DNA of 47,938 bases from an uncultured Oscillospiraceae bacterium (GCA_949297075.1 CASFRX010000043.1:1-47938), one strand, 5' to 3'; counted from the stretch's first letter, positions 7,801 to 16,978 are shown. Made by a program: numbers and translations. The notes: a model not told the origin generated them from the sequence alone.

Positions 7801-9798
7801 TTATGCAACGGGTGTTTCAGGATCGGCAGGTGTTTCCGGCTCTTCAATGTCGGGCTTAGGTGTGATGCCAATTTTGATGAGAATGTCAAGAACTTCCTGG
7901 TCAACGCCGAGGAGCTCGAACAGACCGTAAAGGTCGATTTCACCGTTGATAAGCATCTTGATAAGACCTGCTAATGTTTTAAGAAGACCGATGAAACTTT
8001 CAAAGTTGTATCTCATATCGCTGAAGAAGTAATTAGCATCCTTAACGAATCTGTCCCACTTGCCAAGGCGGATATAGGGATCAAGACCGTCCATAGCCTT
8101 AGTGAGGTTTTCAACTGCTTCATCAACCTGGTTCTGGAAAGCTTTCTTGGTGGGTTTGTTAGCCTTGGAAGCTTCAACTCTTTCTGCTGCTTCTTTCATA
8201 GCTGCGAACTGCTCCCAGGCTGCTGTGCCGCCAAGCTCTTCTTCTCGCTTAACATCTTCATCCTTGTAGTAGTTTTCTTCAAGGTATGTTGCTGCTCGCT
8301 CAAGTGCTGCATCAAGTGCAGAGAAGTCAGCAGGGAGATAATGGTCATCCTTGTTGCCGATAACATCGGTCATTTTCTTTGTCTGTGCGTCAACATAATC
8401 CTGCTCAGTAATGGGAGGCCTGTCAACTTCGAAATTCTGCTCTGCAACAACCTGAGCAATTATTGCGTTTACAGCATCAACATAATCAGCCTCGTAGAAT
8501 TCTTTGCTAAGGTCGTTCTTAACAGCAACGGCCTTTAACCAAGCGTCAATCTTAGCGGGCTTAATTTTTACGCCCTCGTTAAGCATTGTGATTTCTGCTA
8601 CAGCTTCGTCAACAGTAGCCTGTTCCTTCTTTATGCAAGCACGAATCTTTGCTTCGTTTTTGACAGCCTGGTTGAGATAGTATTTGTAGTTGTTGAATCT
8701 GTTGGGAACAATGCCTGTAAGGTCGTAAGTTGTCTCGTCTGCAAGATAAATCTTAGCCTGTGCAATAGCCTTGTCGTATTCTGTGAAATCGGCAGGAGCA
8801 TCAGCAAGAGCAGCGATGGCTGCTTCAATAGCTGCTGTGGCTGCGTTAACCTTATACTGGTCGTTAATTGTGAGGTTTGCAACATCTTCTGCAAGAGCTG
8901 TCTGAAGAGCTGCCCAAGATTCAGCAGTGTAATCATCTTCTTTGAGGTCAGCTGTTTTTGCAACGGCTGCATTATATGCAGTGTAATCAGCGGGGTTGAG
9001 AACTACGCCCTCAACTGTGATGGGGGAAGCGGAAGCGGTGTAAACGCCGCCAGCATCCGCCTCAATAGCTGTGCCGTTTGCCTTAACTGTGATTTCAGAC
9101 TGTGAGCAGGAAACATCAAGAACAACCTTAAAGCCTGTGCCGATAGCTGCTGCTGTGATCTCTGTTCCCTGTGCTGTGGTGTAAGTAACATTATCTGTCT
9201 TAGTCAGGGAAGCGACCTTAGTGCCGTCGAGAACTATCATTGCACGATAGCCCTGTGATGTGGAGTTACCTTTTGCAACAAGGGTACCTGTAGCGCTGAC
9301 AGTTTTGATGTTTATTGTCTTTGCATTCTGGTCAGCAAGCCAATATTCAGTCGCCGTTGTGGTACCAAGCAGGTTAGCTTTGCCGAGATTGTATGTTTCC
9401 TGATCAGCAGCGCTGGGAAGAGTAACCTTGCCGGTTACGGTTGCTTGTGCTGCGTTCGTAAAGTATGTAACTGTACGGTCCTTGAGGTAGCTCTGCTCAG
9501 CTTCTGTAAAAGCAGCACCGAAGAATGTTGTGTTAAGTGCTTCGAAAATAGTTGCGGTAGCGTAATCCTTGCCTCCGAACTTTGATTTTGCAATAACATC
9601 TTTGGAGATAAGAATATAATCTCCGTCGGTCGTTTTGTTGAGCACCTGCCAAACAAGTGTTGTGTTGGAATATGTACCAAAGGCAACATATTCGGGTGTA
9701 GTCTCATCTGCTGCTGCAGCTGAGAAGGGGATTGCGGTAAGCATCATAAGGACTGATAAAGCAACAGCCATAAGACGCTTAAAGTTTGAATTCTGCAT
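7801..9798 (-). CDS. Secreted FIVAR-repeat protein
   Basis: This 665-residue protein has a signal peptide (residues 1-29, ending FSAAAA). An N-terminal domain (about 34-210, starting YVAFGTYSNTTLVWQVL) resembles the DUF6273-type domains of Clostridia surface proteins. A short beta module (about 212-265) comes next. At least two FIVAR-like helical units follow, at about 268-332 and 336-400 (YDKAIAQAKIYL), with further weaker helical repeats. The end is Pro/Glu-rich (PADPETPVA). No LPxTG, SLH or choline-binding repeats are seen, so it is probably released or held by another partner. FIVAR units often occur in sugar- or surface-binding proteins. Start ATG has TAGGAGGT. A dyad overlaps its promoter. 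Confidence 0.8.
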   Translation of the reverse strand: MQNSNFKRLMAVALSVLMMLTAIPFSAAAADETTPEYVAFGTYSNTTLVWQVLNKTTDGDYILISKDVIAKSKFGGKDYATATIFEALNTTFFGAAFTEAEQSYLKDRTVTYFTNAAQATVTGKVTLPSAADQETYNLGKANLLGTTTATEYWLADQNAKTINIKTVSATGTLVAKGNSTSQGYRAMIVLDGTKVASLTKTDNVTYTTAQGTEITAAAIGTGFKVVLDVSCSQSEITVKANGTAIEADAGGVYTASASPITVEGVVLNPADYTAYNAAVAKTADLKEDDYTAESWAALQTALAEDVANLTINDQYKVNAATAAIEAAIAALADAPADFTEYDKAIAQAKIYLADETTYDLTGIVPNRFNNYKYYLNQAVKNEAKIRACIKKEQATVDEAVAEITMLNEGVKIKPAKIDAWLKAVAVKNDLSKEFYEADYVDAVNAIIAQVVAEQNFEVDRPPITEQDYVDAQTKKMTDVIGNKDDHYLPADFSALDAALERAATYLEENYYKDEDVKREEELGGTAAWEQFAAMKEAAERVEASKANKPTKKAFQNQVDEAVENLTKAMDGLDPYIRLGKWDRFVKDANYFFSDMRYNFESFIGLLKTLAGLIKMLINGEIDLYGLFELLGVDQEVLDILIKIGITPKPDIEEPETPADPETPVA

Positions 9799-9842
9799 CT
9801 TTAAATTACCTCCTATCGATTTTTAGAATTTTTTGCATAATT

Positions 9843-9879
9843 ATTATAACATATAATTACAAGATTTTCACCTTGTAAT
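9843..9879 (-). promoter_or_regulatory. Promoter with adjoining dyad upstream of the FIVAR gene
   Basis: The minus-strand -10 box TATAAT is at 9843-9848. An 8+8-base inverted repeat (ATTACAAG 9856-9863, CTTGTAAT 9872-9879, 8-base spacer) lies immediately upstream, where the -35 box should be. The -35 match is poor, which fits activator or repressor control. The regulator is unknown. Confidence 0.5.
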
Positions 9880-9932
9880 ATATACCAAATTAATTATAAT
9901 GTTTTTGGTAAAAGTAAACATAAATCAGTGGT

Positions 9933-10949
9933 TTACTCAAACATTTCAGCTGTGTAGCTTTTATATTTGCCGTTGAATATGTTTTCCCACCATGAAGTGT
10001 TGTCCATATACCATTTAATAGTGCGCTCAATGCCGTCGTCAAATTTTGTCTGCGGCAGCCAGCCAAGCTCTGCGTGGATCTTTGCAGGGTCTATGGCATA
10101 TCTGCGGTCGTGACCCGGTCTATCCTTGACATAGGTTATCAGACTTTCGTCTTTTCCGAGGACGGAAATAATTGTCTTAACAACTTCAATGTTTGCTTTT
10201 TCGTTATGGCCGCCAATGTTGTAAACCTCGCCGATTTTGCCTTTTTCGATTATCAAAGCGATTGCTCGGCAGTGGTCTTCAACATAGAGCCAATCACGGA
10301 CATTGAGACCTTCTCCGTAAACGGGAAGCGGCTTGCCGTGGGTTGCATTAGCTATCATAAGGGGTATGAGTTTTTCGGGGAACTGATACGGACCGTAGTT
10401 GTTGGAACAGCGTGAAATTGTTACAGGCGTGCCAAAGGTGCGATTATAAGCGAGCGCCAATAAGTCGGCAGATGCCTTGCTTGCCGAATACGGGGAAGAA
10501 GTATGAATAGGTGTTTCCTCGGTGAACATAAGGTCAGGCCTGTCCAAAGGCAAATCGCCGTAAACTTCATCGGTGGAAACCTGATGAAAACGCTCCGTGC
10601 CGAATTTGTTGCAGGCGTCAAGCAAAACCTGTGTGCCCAAAATATTGGTTTTCAGGAAGACCTCGGGAGCTTCTATTGAACGGTCAACATGAGATTCTGC
10701 CGCAAAGTTTACAATGCAGTCGAAGTCTTCTTCTTCAAACAGTTCAAAAACAAGCTTGCGGTCGGTAATATCTCCCTTAACAAATTTAAAATTGGGATTT
10801 TTGAACGCACCCTTTAAGGTTTCAAGGTTGCCTGCGTAAGTGAGCGCATCAAGGCAAACGAGCTGAATGTCGGGATAATTCTCAAGCATATAGTAAACGA
10901 AATTACCGCCGATGAAACCGGCGCCGCCTGTTACAAGTAGCTTTTTCAT
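9933..10949 (-). CDS. rfbB: dTDP-glucose 4,6-dehydratase
   Basis: This cytoplasmic short-chain dehydrogenase (338 residues, usual length) converts dTDP-glucose to dTDP-4-keto-6-deoxyglucose, the second step toward dTDP-rhamnose and other deoxysugars. Visible features are the NAD-binding TGGAGFIGG (7-15), the catalytic STDEVYG (T126, D127, E128) and YSASK (Tyr154, Lys158). VKDRPGHDRRYAID is typical of RfbB. The reading frame extends 22 codons upstream, but ATG 10949 begins the Rossmann strand and has AAAGGA at good distance. The rfbA, rfbC and rfbD genes are not adjacent. It has its own sigma-A promoter, divergent from the AhpD-like gene. Confidence 0.95.
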   Translation of the reverse strand: MKKLLVTGGAGFIGGNFVYYMLENYPDIQLVCLDALTYAGNLETLKGAFKNPNFKFVKGDITDRKLVFELFEEEDFDCIVNFAAESHVDRSIEAPEVFLKTNILGTQVLLDACNKFGTERFHQVSTDEVYGDLPLDRPDLMFTEETPIHTSSPYSASKASADLLALAYNRTFGTPVTISRCSNNYGPYQFPEKLIPLMIANATHGKPLPVYGEGLNVRDWLYVEDHCRAIALIIEKGKIGEVYNIGGHNEKANIEVVKTIISVLGKDESLITYVKDRPGHDRRYAIDPAKIHAELGWLPQTKFDDGIERTIKWYMDNTSWWENIFNGKYKSYTAEMFE

Positions 10950-10986
10950 AAGCTTAGTCCTTTCAGTGAACTTTATATGTAAAGCT

Positions 10987-11015
10987 ATTATACCAAAACC
11001 GTTATATAAAATCAA
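10987..11015 (-). promoter_or_regulatory. Sigma-A promoter for rfbB
   Basis: On the minus strand, TTGATT (11010-11015) and TATAAT (10987-10992) are separated by 17 bases, 37 bases before the ATG. Confidence 0.8.
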
Positions 11016-11024
11016 CCAAAACTA

Positions 11025-11053
11025 TTGCAAGCATTTGTCAAAGCAGTTAAAAT
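11025..11053 (+). promoter_or_regulatory. Sigma-A promoter for the AhpD-like gene
   Basis: TTGCAA (11025-11030) and TAAAAT (11048-11053) are separated by 17 bases. It is divergent from the rfbB promoter; the two -35 boxes lie 9 bases apart. Confidence 0.7.
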
Positions 11054-11085
11054 TACAATCAGAATAATTTTGGAGGAATTATAAT

Positions 11086-11580
11086 ATGGCAAGAATTGAA
11101 CCGATTAAATATTCAGCGGCACGCAAAGATGTGCGTGCCGCATATGATGAGCATATCGCAAAAGGCGCAAAAATGAATAATATGAAGCTCACTCTTCTCA
11201 ATAATCCCATGGCATTCCGTGCTCTTATGGGCTTTCACGATGTTTTTGCTGAGGCTAAAAATTTTTTGGGCGAGCTTGATGCAAATTTGTTTTGCTATGC
11301 AATTTCTTACGAGAATGATTGCCTCGTCTGTTCGCATATTTTTAAAAATTTCTTAGATGAACAGGGCGTTGAATTTGAAGGTATGATTTTTACTCCCGTT
11401 CAGCAGGCCTTGGTTTCTTTCGGCAGAAATATTGCCGATAATCCACATGAAGTAGATGATGAACAGTTTGATGAGCTTAGAGAATTTTTCAGCGCAGAGC
11501 AAATAGTCGTAATAACTTCTCTTGCAGCTATGATGGTGGCCTCAAATATTATCAATACCGTGCTTGATGTGGAGCTGTAA
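11086..11580 (+). CDS. Carboxymuconolactone decarboxylase/AhpD-like protein
   Basis: This 164-residue all-helical protein carries the AhpD-type redox motif ENDCLVCSHIF (Cys79, Cys82, His84, with Glu76-Asn-Asp before it). In this family the two cysteines act as a peroxidase or disulfide reductase, and in AhpD they regenerate peroxiredoxin. Length and helical pattern fit a single CMD domain. Strong TGGAGG site 9 bases before ATG. It converges on the S1-domain gene with only 17 bases between. In an anaerobe an oxidative-stress role is plausible but inferred; no ahpC is adjacent. Confidence 0.82.
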   Translation: MARIEPIKYSAARKDVRAAYDEHIAKGAKMNNMKLTLLNNPMAFRALMGFHDVFAEAKNFLGELDANLFCYAISYENDCLVCSHIFKNFLDEQGVEFEGMIFTPVQQALVSFGRNIADNPHEVDDEQFDELREFFSAEQIVVITSLAAMMVASNIINTVLDVEL

Positions 11581-11597
11581 TACAGATACATTTAACC

Positions 11598-12551
11598 CTA
11601 AAACACGCTTTCTATCAGTCTCGGACAGTTTTCGGGAGAATACACCCAGTGGCTGATATGTGTGGCATCGGTGTAATATTGCGGCGGTTCATGGGGATAC
11701 TGCGCATCAAAGGCGTCTACAATAATCAGCTTTATTTTCATCCTTTCGGGAATAAGACTTTTGATGTAAACGGTTGCGTGCTGACCGGGATATATATCGG
11801 GAACAGGCTCTGCCAGTCCGGCAAGGTTTGGCGCAAGCTCAACAAAAATTCCGTATTTTTCAACGGAGCGCACTATTCCGGGAACAGTTTCGCCTGCTTT
11901 GAAGTTTTGAGCGTTTTGCTCCCATGTGCCCAAAAGCTCTTTGTGGCTGAGAGTTATTTTACCGTCCTGTGCGATGTCTTTGATAATTGCTTTAATATTG
12001 TCCCCGATGCTGAAACGAACATTCGGGTGCGGTATGCGTGAAACGGAAATTGCGTCAATGGGCAGAAGAGCAACCAAGCCTGCGCCGATATCGGCAAAAG
12101 CTCCGAAGCCTTCGGTGTGAGTTATGCGAGCGTCAATGACATCGCCTTTGCAAAGTGTGGAAATGTATTCATTGTAACAGTCCTCCTGAACCTTTTTGCG
12201 GCTGAGTATGGCAATGTCTTCGCCGTAAGCGTCAGTTTCAAAGCCGATAATTCTAAATGAAACAGGCTTGTTAACCCGTGAAATAAGGGCAATATCTCTC
12301 ACACTGCCGTCATCAATGCCTATTGCGCCCTCGCACCTCGGTATTATGCCTCTCATAGGGCCTAAATCAAGGTGCAGGTTGTGTTCGTTGTCGCAAAGCA
12401 GAACACGGGCTTCAAGTATACTGCCTCGGTGATATGCCTGCATGATATTTGTTTTGCTTTTTAGGTTGTATTGGTTTTCCTGTTGAGTTATCAGCTTGCC
12501 TTCCGGCATGTATTTTTTCATTTGCCTGCGGTGAAAGCATTTCGCCCGCAC
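11598..12551 (-). CDS. S1-domain RNA-binding protein, ribosomal protein S1-like
   Basis: This 317-residue protein has tandem S1/OB-fold units at about residues 42-115, 132-204 and 217-280. The second is the most typical (KGDVIDARITHTEGFGAFADIG, then KITLSHKELLGTW). It is shorter than E. coli S1, resembling the shorter S1 homologues of Firmicutes, and probably binds mRNA or the ribosome. The start is GTG 12551 with GGGAGG 5 bases upstream. An internal ATG at 12521 (MKKYMPEG) has a poorer site. It is transcribed divergently from DUF951-prfA, another translation gene set. Confidence 0.85.
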   Translation of the reverse strand: MRAKCFHRRQMKKYMPEGKLITQQENQYNLKSKTNIMQAYHRGSILEARVLLCDNEHNLHLDLGPMRGIIPRCEGAIGIDDGSVRDIALISRVNKPVSFRIIGFETDAYGEDIAILSRKKVQEDCYNEYISTLCKGDVIDARITHTEGFGAFADIGAGLVALLPIDAISVSRIPHPNVRFSIGDNIKAIIKDIAQDGKITLSHKELLGTWEQNAQNFKAGETVPGIVRSVEKYGIFVELAPNLAGLAEPVPDIYPGQHATVYIKSLIPERMKIKLIIVDAFDAQYPHEPPQYYTDATHISHWVYSPENCPRLIESVF

Positions 12552-12631
12552 CGCTACCTCCCTCTTATGTTAATAGTCTAATGCTATGTATATGCCGTTT
12601 TTGTCCTTAAATACCTTAATTTAACTAATGA

Positions 12632-12660
12632 TTGATATTTTTGGCATTTTATGCTATACT
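12632..12660 (+). promoter_or_regulatory. Sigma-A promoter for the DUF951-prfA operon
   Basis: TTGATA (12632-12637) and TATACT (12655-12660) are separated by 17 bases, 28 bases before the DUF951 start. Confidence 0.75.
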
Positions 12661-12688
12661 TCTATATTGGATTGATGTACGGAGTGAT

Positions 12689-12886
12689 ATGTTTATGGAT
12701 ATTAGAGTTGGCGATATACTGTATATGAAAAAACCGCATCCATGCGGCGCAAACAGCTTTTTGGTTTTGCGCATCGGTATGGATTTTAAACTGCGATGTA
12801 CGGGCTGCGGCCGTGAGATTATGACCCTTCGCTCAAAGGCGGAAAAGAGCATTAAAAAAATAGAAAGAAAAGAAGAAACGGAATAA
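12689..12886 (+). CDS. DUF951 family small protein
   Basis: A 65-residue protein of the DUF951 family: [18 protein letters not shown], then [11 protein letters not shown], with a basic tail. The CPxxCG-like cysteines (HPCG, CTGCG) could bind a metal. Its molecular function is not known; basic character and position beside prfA and an S1 gene suggest a link to translation. Two ATGs in frame (12689 and 12695) share the GGAG at 12681-12684; 12695 starts at the family's usual MDIRVGD. A longer frame back to 12632 would begin in the promoter and is rejected. Confidence 0.88.
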   Translation: MFMDIRVGDILYMKKPHPCGANSFLVLRIGMDFKLRCTGCGREIMTLRSKAEKSIKKIERKEETE

Positions 12887-12890
12887 GAGT

Positions 12891-13961
12891 ATGATAGATA
12901 AATTAGAACAGGTTGAAAAAAAGTTTGAAGATATAAATGAACAGCTCTGCAATCCGGATGTAGTGTCCGATATGGAGCTTTATAAAAAGTATATGCAGGA
13001 GCTTAAACAGCTTACCCCCGTTGTTGAAAAATTCCGTGAATATAAAGCGGCGGTTGCGGCAGGGCAGGGTGCAAAGGAAATGCTTGAGGATGCTTCTCTT
13101 GATGCGGAGCTGAAAGAAATGGCATACGAGGAGCTGGAGCTTTCCAAGGCTCAGGTTGAAAAGGCCGAACAGGAGCTTAAAGTTTTGCTTTTGCCCCGTG
13201 ACCCCAATGATGACCGAAATGTTATTGTGGAAATCCGAGGCGGCGCAGGCGGCGATGAAGCTTCGCTTTTTGCCAATTCTCTTTACAGAATGTATTCAAT
13301 GTATGCCCAAACAAAGAATTGGAAGTCCGAAATTCTCAGCGCAAACGAAACGGAAGTCGGCGGCTTTAAGGAAATAAGCTTTATGATAAGCGGCGAGGGC
13401 GCGTATTCGCACTTTAAATTTGAAAGCGGTGTTCACCGCGTTCAGCGTGTGCCCGAAACGGAGAGCCAGGGCAGAATTCATACCTCCACCGTTACCGTGG
13501 CTGTTTTGCCCGAAGCACAGGAGGTTGATGTTGAAATTAACCCAACGGATTTGCAGATAGACACCTTCCGCTCAAGCGGTGCAGGCGGACAGCATATAAA
13601 TAAAACAGAATCAGCAATCCGTATCACTCATATACCCACGGGTACGGTTGTTGAATGTCAGGATGAGCGCAGTCAGCATAAAAACCGAGATAAGGCAATG
13701 AAAATTCTCCGTTCCCGAATTTTGGAGGCTGAGCGTGAAAAACAGGCGAGCGAAATTGCAGGCGAGCGCCGCTCTCAGGTGGGAACGGGCGACCGAAGCG
13801 AGCGTATACGCACCTACAACTATCCGCAAGGCAGACTTACCGATCACAGAATCGGTTTAACTCTTTATAAGCTTGAGGCAATCCTCAACGGCAGTCTTGA
13901 TGAGCTGATTGATGCGCTCATAACTGCTGATACGGCTGAAAAACTGAAAGCAAGTGAATAG
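12891..13961 (+). CDS. prfA: Peptide chain release factor 1
   Basis: RF1 (356 residues) releases finished proteins at UAA and UAG. The peptidyl-tRNA hydrolysis motif GGQ is at 232-234 in [15 protein letters not shown]. The stop-codon-reading loop is PET at 188-190 in [16 protein letters not shown], the P-x-T class of RF1 rather than the SPF of RF2. The C-terminal [17 protein letters not shown] block is typical. It begins 4 bases after the DUF951 stop and ends 1 base before the next ATG. The RF methylase gene prmC, often next to prfA, is not here. Confidence 0.98.
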   Translation: MIDKLEQVEKKFEDINEQLCNPDVVSDMELYKKYMQELKQLTPVVEKFREYKAAVAAGQGAKEMLEDASLDAELKEMAYEELELSKAQVEKAEQELKVLLLPRDPNDDRNVIVEIRGGAGGDEASLFANSLYRMYSMYAQTKNWKSEILSANETEVGGFKEISFMISGEGAYSHFKFESGVHRVQRVPETESQGRIHTSTVTVAVLPEAQEVDVEINPTDLQIDTFRSSGAGGQHINKTESAIRITHIPTGTVVECQDERSQHKNRDKAMKILRSRILEAEREKQASEIAGERRSQVGTGDRSERIRTYNYPQGRLTDHRIGLTLYKLEAILNGSLDELIDALITADTAEKLKASE

Positions 13962-13962
13962 A

Positions 13963-15588
13963 ATGAAAAATACTCTACTTTTTAAATACAATCCCGAAGA
14001 TAGCGAATCTATACGGCAAATAGGAGAGATACTCAAAAGCGGCGGAATAGTCGGCATACCGACGGAAACGGTTTACGGCCTTGCGGCTAACGCCTTTGAC
14101 GGTGAAGCTGTTTCAAAGGTTTTTAAGGCAAAGGGCAGACCTCAGGATAATCCGCTGATTGTGCATATAAGCCATATTTCACAGCTTGACGAAATAGTTT
14201 CATCGGTTTCCGAAGAGGCTTTGAAGCTGGCGGAAAAATTCTGGCCGGGACCTCTTTCTGTGATTATGCCCAAAGGTGAAAAAATCCCCGATGAAGTCAG
14301 CTGCGGTTTAGATACCGTTGCCGTGCGTATGCCCTCTCATCCTGCGGCAAGAGCTGTTATATCGGCGGCAGGTGTACCTCTTGCGGCTCCGTCAGCCAAC
14401 CTTTCCGGCAGTCCCAGCCCGACTACCGCTCAGCATGTTATAGACGATATGTGGGGCAGGGCGGACGCAATACTCGACGGCGGAAGCTGTGCCGTAGGTG
14501 TTGAATCAACGGTTATTTCGGTAGTGGGCGAAAAGCCGAGGCTTTTGAGGCCCGGAGGAATTTCCGTTGAACAGCTTGAAAGCGTATTGGGCGAAATTGA
14601 AATTGACCCGGCTGTTCTTGCGGAGCTTAAGCCTGAGCAAAAAGCAGCGTCGCCGGGAATGAAATATAAGCATTATTCACCCAAATGCAGGGTAATAATA
14701 GTAAAGGGAAGTTTCGAGAATTTCAGAAGATTTGTGAAACGCAAAAAAAAATGTGCGGCGCTTTGCTTTGATGGCGAGAGCGAAAAGCTCAATATACCGT
14801 GCATTGAAATCGGCAGAGAGCATGACAGCTCTGCACAGGCGCACCTGCTTTTTGAAGCCCTGCGCAGGCTCGACGATATGGGCATAGAAACGGCTTATGC
14901 CCGTTGCCCCGACAGTGACGGTGTGGGCTTGGCGGTAATTAATCGCTTGCTTCGTGCGGCGGCTTTTACCGTGCTTGATGCTGACGGCGCAGTGCTTATC
15001 GGGTTGACAGGACCTACAGGCGCAGGTAAATCTACAGTTGCACGCTTGCTCAGCGAAAAATACGGCGCGGGTCATATTGATTGCGATGCAATAGCCCGTG
15101 AAATTATGCAAAAGGATTCACCTGTTTTGGCTCAGCTTGCAAATGCCTTCGGCGAAGATATAATCGTTGACGGCGAGCTTGACAGAGCGGCTCTTGCAGC
15201 CCGTGCTTTTGCTTCAAAAGAGGCTACAAAGCTGCTGAACAGCATTACGCATCCAGTTATAATATCAAAATCTCTTGCAAAGGTAAATGACTTTACACGA
15301 GAGGGTAAAACGGCTGTAATACTTGATGCGGCGGCTATTTTTGAAAGCAAAATCGACAAGCTATGTGCCTTTACAGCGGTTGTGACGGCTCCTGACGAGA
15401 TTAGAATGGACAGAATAATGTACCGCGACTCAATAACGCAGGAAAAAGCGCTTCACAGAATGGGCGCACAGCTTTCTGCCAAAGAATATGAGGCAAAAGC
15501 CGATGTGGTTTTGAAAAATTATCCACCGTACGATATTGAAACCGAAATCATAAAAATAATGAACGAATTAAAGGAGATAAAACCATGA
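13963..15588 (+). CDS. Sua5/TsaC-CoaE fusion: threonylcarbamoyl-AMP synthase with dephospho-CoA kinase
   Basis: This single 541-residue reading frame joins two enzymes. Residues about 1-335 are full-length Sua5/YwlC, which makes threonylcarbamoyl-AMP for tRNA t6A. They contain GGIVGIPTETVYGLAANAF, KGRPQDNPLIVHIS, APSANLSGSPSPT and the Sua5 C-terminal domain ending GLAVINRLLRAAAF. Residues about 344-541 are dephospho-CoA kinase, the last step of CoA synthesis. They contain Walker A GPTGAGKST (350-358), HIDCDAIAREI and the LDAAAIFES lid region. The usual CoaE loop GGIGSGKST is changed to GPTGAGKST but keeps the Lys-Ser. ATG 13963 lies 1 base after the prfA stop; a GTG at 13954 would overlap prfA. 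It overlaps the next gene by ATGA. Confidence 0.92.
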   Translation: MKNTLLFKYNPEDSESIRQIGEILKSGGIVGIPTETVYGLAANAFDGEAVSKVFKAKGRPQDNPLIVHISHISQLDEIVSSVSEEALKLAEKFWPGPLSVIMPKGEKIPDEVSCGLDTVAVRMPSHPAARAVISAAGVPLAAPSANLSGSPSPTTAQHVIDDMWGRADAILDGGSCAVGVESTVISVVGEKPRLLRPGGISVEQLESVLGEIEIDPAVLAELKPEQKAASPGMKYKHYSPKCRVIIVKGSFENFRRFVKRKKKCAALCFDGESEKLNIPCIEIGREHDSSAQAHLLFEALRRLDDMGIETAYARCPDSDGVGLAVINRLLRAAAFTVLDADGAVLIGLTGPTGAGKSTVARLLSEKYGAGHIDCDAIAREIMQKDSPVLAQLANAFGEDIIVDGELDRAALAARAFASKEATKLLNSITHPVIISKSLAKVNDFTREGKTAVILDAAAIFESKIDKLCAFTAVVTAPDEIRMDRIMYRDSITQEKALHRMGAQLSAKEYEAKADVVLKNYPPYDIETEIIKIMNELKEIKP

Positions 15589-16976
15589 GAAAAAATGAAG
15601 AACTCAGAGAAAAACTCTTTTACAAGCCGGAGCACGCTTGCAAAAGAATGTCCGACGATGAAATCAAAACGGCTGATGCTTTTGCCGAAGGATACAAAAA
15701 GTTTATGACCGATTGCAAAATTGAGCGAGAGGTTGTAGAGTTTGCTGTTGACCTTGCAAGCAAAAACGGCTATGTGGCTTTTGACAATAAGGCAAGCTAT
15801 AAAGCAGGCGACAAGGTTATCTACAACAATAGAGGTAAATCAGTCATTTTTGCCGTTATCGGTAAAAGAAATGTTGAAGAGGGCGTCAGAATTGCAGCCG
15901 CACATATTGATTCTCCCCGTCTTGATTTAAAGCCCAATCCCCTCTATGAGGATGCTGAGCTCGCTCTGCTCAAAACTCACTATTACGGCGGAATCAAAAA
16001 ATACCAATGGACAGCTATTCCCCTTGCCTTGCACGGCGTTATTGTTAAGGCTGACGGCAGCAGCGTTAAGGTGAATATCGGCGAAAATGCAGGCGACCCC
16101 AAGTTTGTAGTAACCGATTTGCTTCCCCACCTTGGTGCGGAACAGATGAAACGCACCCTTTCCGAGGGTATCAAGGGTGAGGAACTCAATATTCTCATCG
16201 GAAGCCGTCCTTTCAAGGATGATGAGGAAAGTGAGAGCGTAAAGCTGAATATAATGAATATTCTTTTTGAGAAATACGGAATTGTTGAGGCTGATTTCCT
16301 CAGCGCAGAGCTTGAGCTTGTTCCTGCTTTCGCCGCAGATGATATCGGCTTTGACCGCAGTCTCATCGGTGCTTACGGTCACGATGATAAATGTTGTGCT
16401 TATCCCGGCTTAATGGCAATTATGGATTGCGGCACACCGGAATATACTGCGCTCACTGTTCTTGCTGATAAAGAAGAAGTGGGTTCTGAGGGCAACACAG
16501 GTCTTAATTCCGCATTCTTGAGCTATTTTATCTGCGACCTTGCAAGGATGCAGGGCGGAGTGGGAAGCACTGCTCTGAGCAACAGCCGGTGCCTTTCTGC
16601 CGATGTCAATGCAGGCTTCGACCCCACATTCCCCGGTGTTTATGAGCGTATGAATACGGCTTTCGTCAATAAAGGTATCGTTGTAACCAAATATACAGGT
16701 TCAAGAGGCAAAAGCGGCACTTCCGATGCTTCTGCCGAGTTTATGGGCAGTGTTCGCCGCTTGTTTGACGATAACGGCGTTGTGTGGCAGATAGGCGAGC
16801 TCGGCAAAGTCGATGAGGGCGGCGGAGGAACCGTTGCCAGATATGTAGCTTACCACAATATTGATGTTGTGGATGTCGGTATCCCTGTGCTTTCAATGCA
16901 CGCACCTTATGAGGTTATTTCAAAGCTTGACCTTTATATGGCGTATAAGGGCTTCCTGGCTTTCTTCACCAAATAA
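15585..16976 (+). CDS. M18 family aminopeptidase
   Basis: This 463-residue di-zinc aminopeptidase should remove N-terminal, often acidic, residues from peptides in the cytoplasm. Metal and catalytic residues are visible: AAHIDSPRLDLKPNP (His107, Asp109), GAYGHDDKCCAY (about 262-272), DKEEVGSEG (Glu297 and Glu298) and MHAPYEV (His439). Length fits the bacterial M18 family. The ATG overlaps the previous stop (ATGA), with AAGGAG 8 bases upstream, so it is translationally coupled to the Sua5-CoaE gene. It ends 2 bases before uvrC. Confidence 0.93.
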   Translation: MRKNEELREKLFYKPEHACKRMSDDEIKTADAFAEGYKKFMTDCKIEREVVEFAVDLASKNGYVAFDNKASYKAGDKVIYNNRGKSVIFAVIGKRNVEEGVRIAAAHIDSPRLDLKPNPLYEDAELALLKTHYYGGIKKYQWTAIPLALHGVIVKADGSSVKVNIGENAGDPKFVVTDLLPHLGAEQMKRTLSEGIKGEELNILIGSRPFKDDEESESVKLNIMNILFEKYGIVEADFLSAELELVPAFAADDIGFDRSLIGAYGHDDKCCAYPGLMAIMDCGTPEYTALTVLADKEEVGSEGNTGLNSAFLSYFICDLARMQGGVGSTALSNSRCLSADVNAGFDPTFPGVYERMNTAFVNKGIVVTKYTGSRGKSGTSDASAEFMGSVRRLFDDNGVVWQIGELGKVDEGGGGTVARYVAYHNIDVVDVGIPVLSMHAPYEVISKLDLYMAYKGFLAFFTK

Positions 16977-16978
16977 TT

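Noticed and set aside
9883..9910. Hairpin downstream of rfbB as a terminator
   Set aside because: The stem is only 7 bases with a 14-base loop and lacks a T-run on the minus strand.
12632..12688. Upstream extension of the DUF951 frame by 19 codons
   Set aside because: It would begin inside the promoter and would add a hydrophobic segment not found in the family.
13954..13962. GTG start for the Sua5-CoaE fusion 9 bases before the ATG
   Set aside because: It overlaps the end of prfA and has no better ribosome site. ATG 13963 gives the family's usual start.
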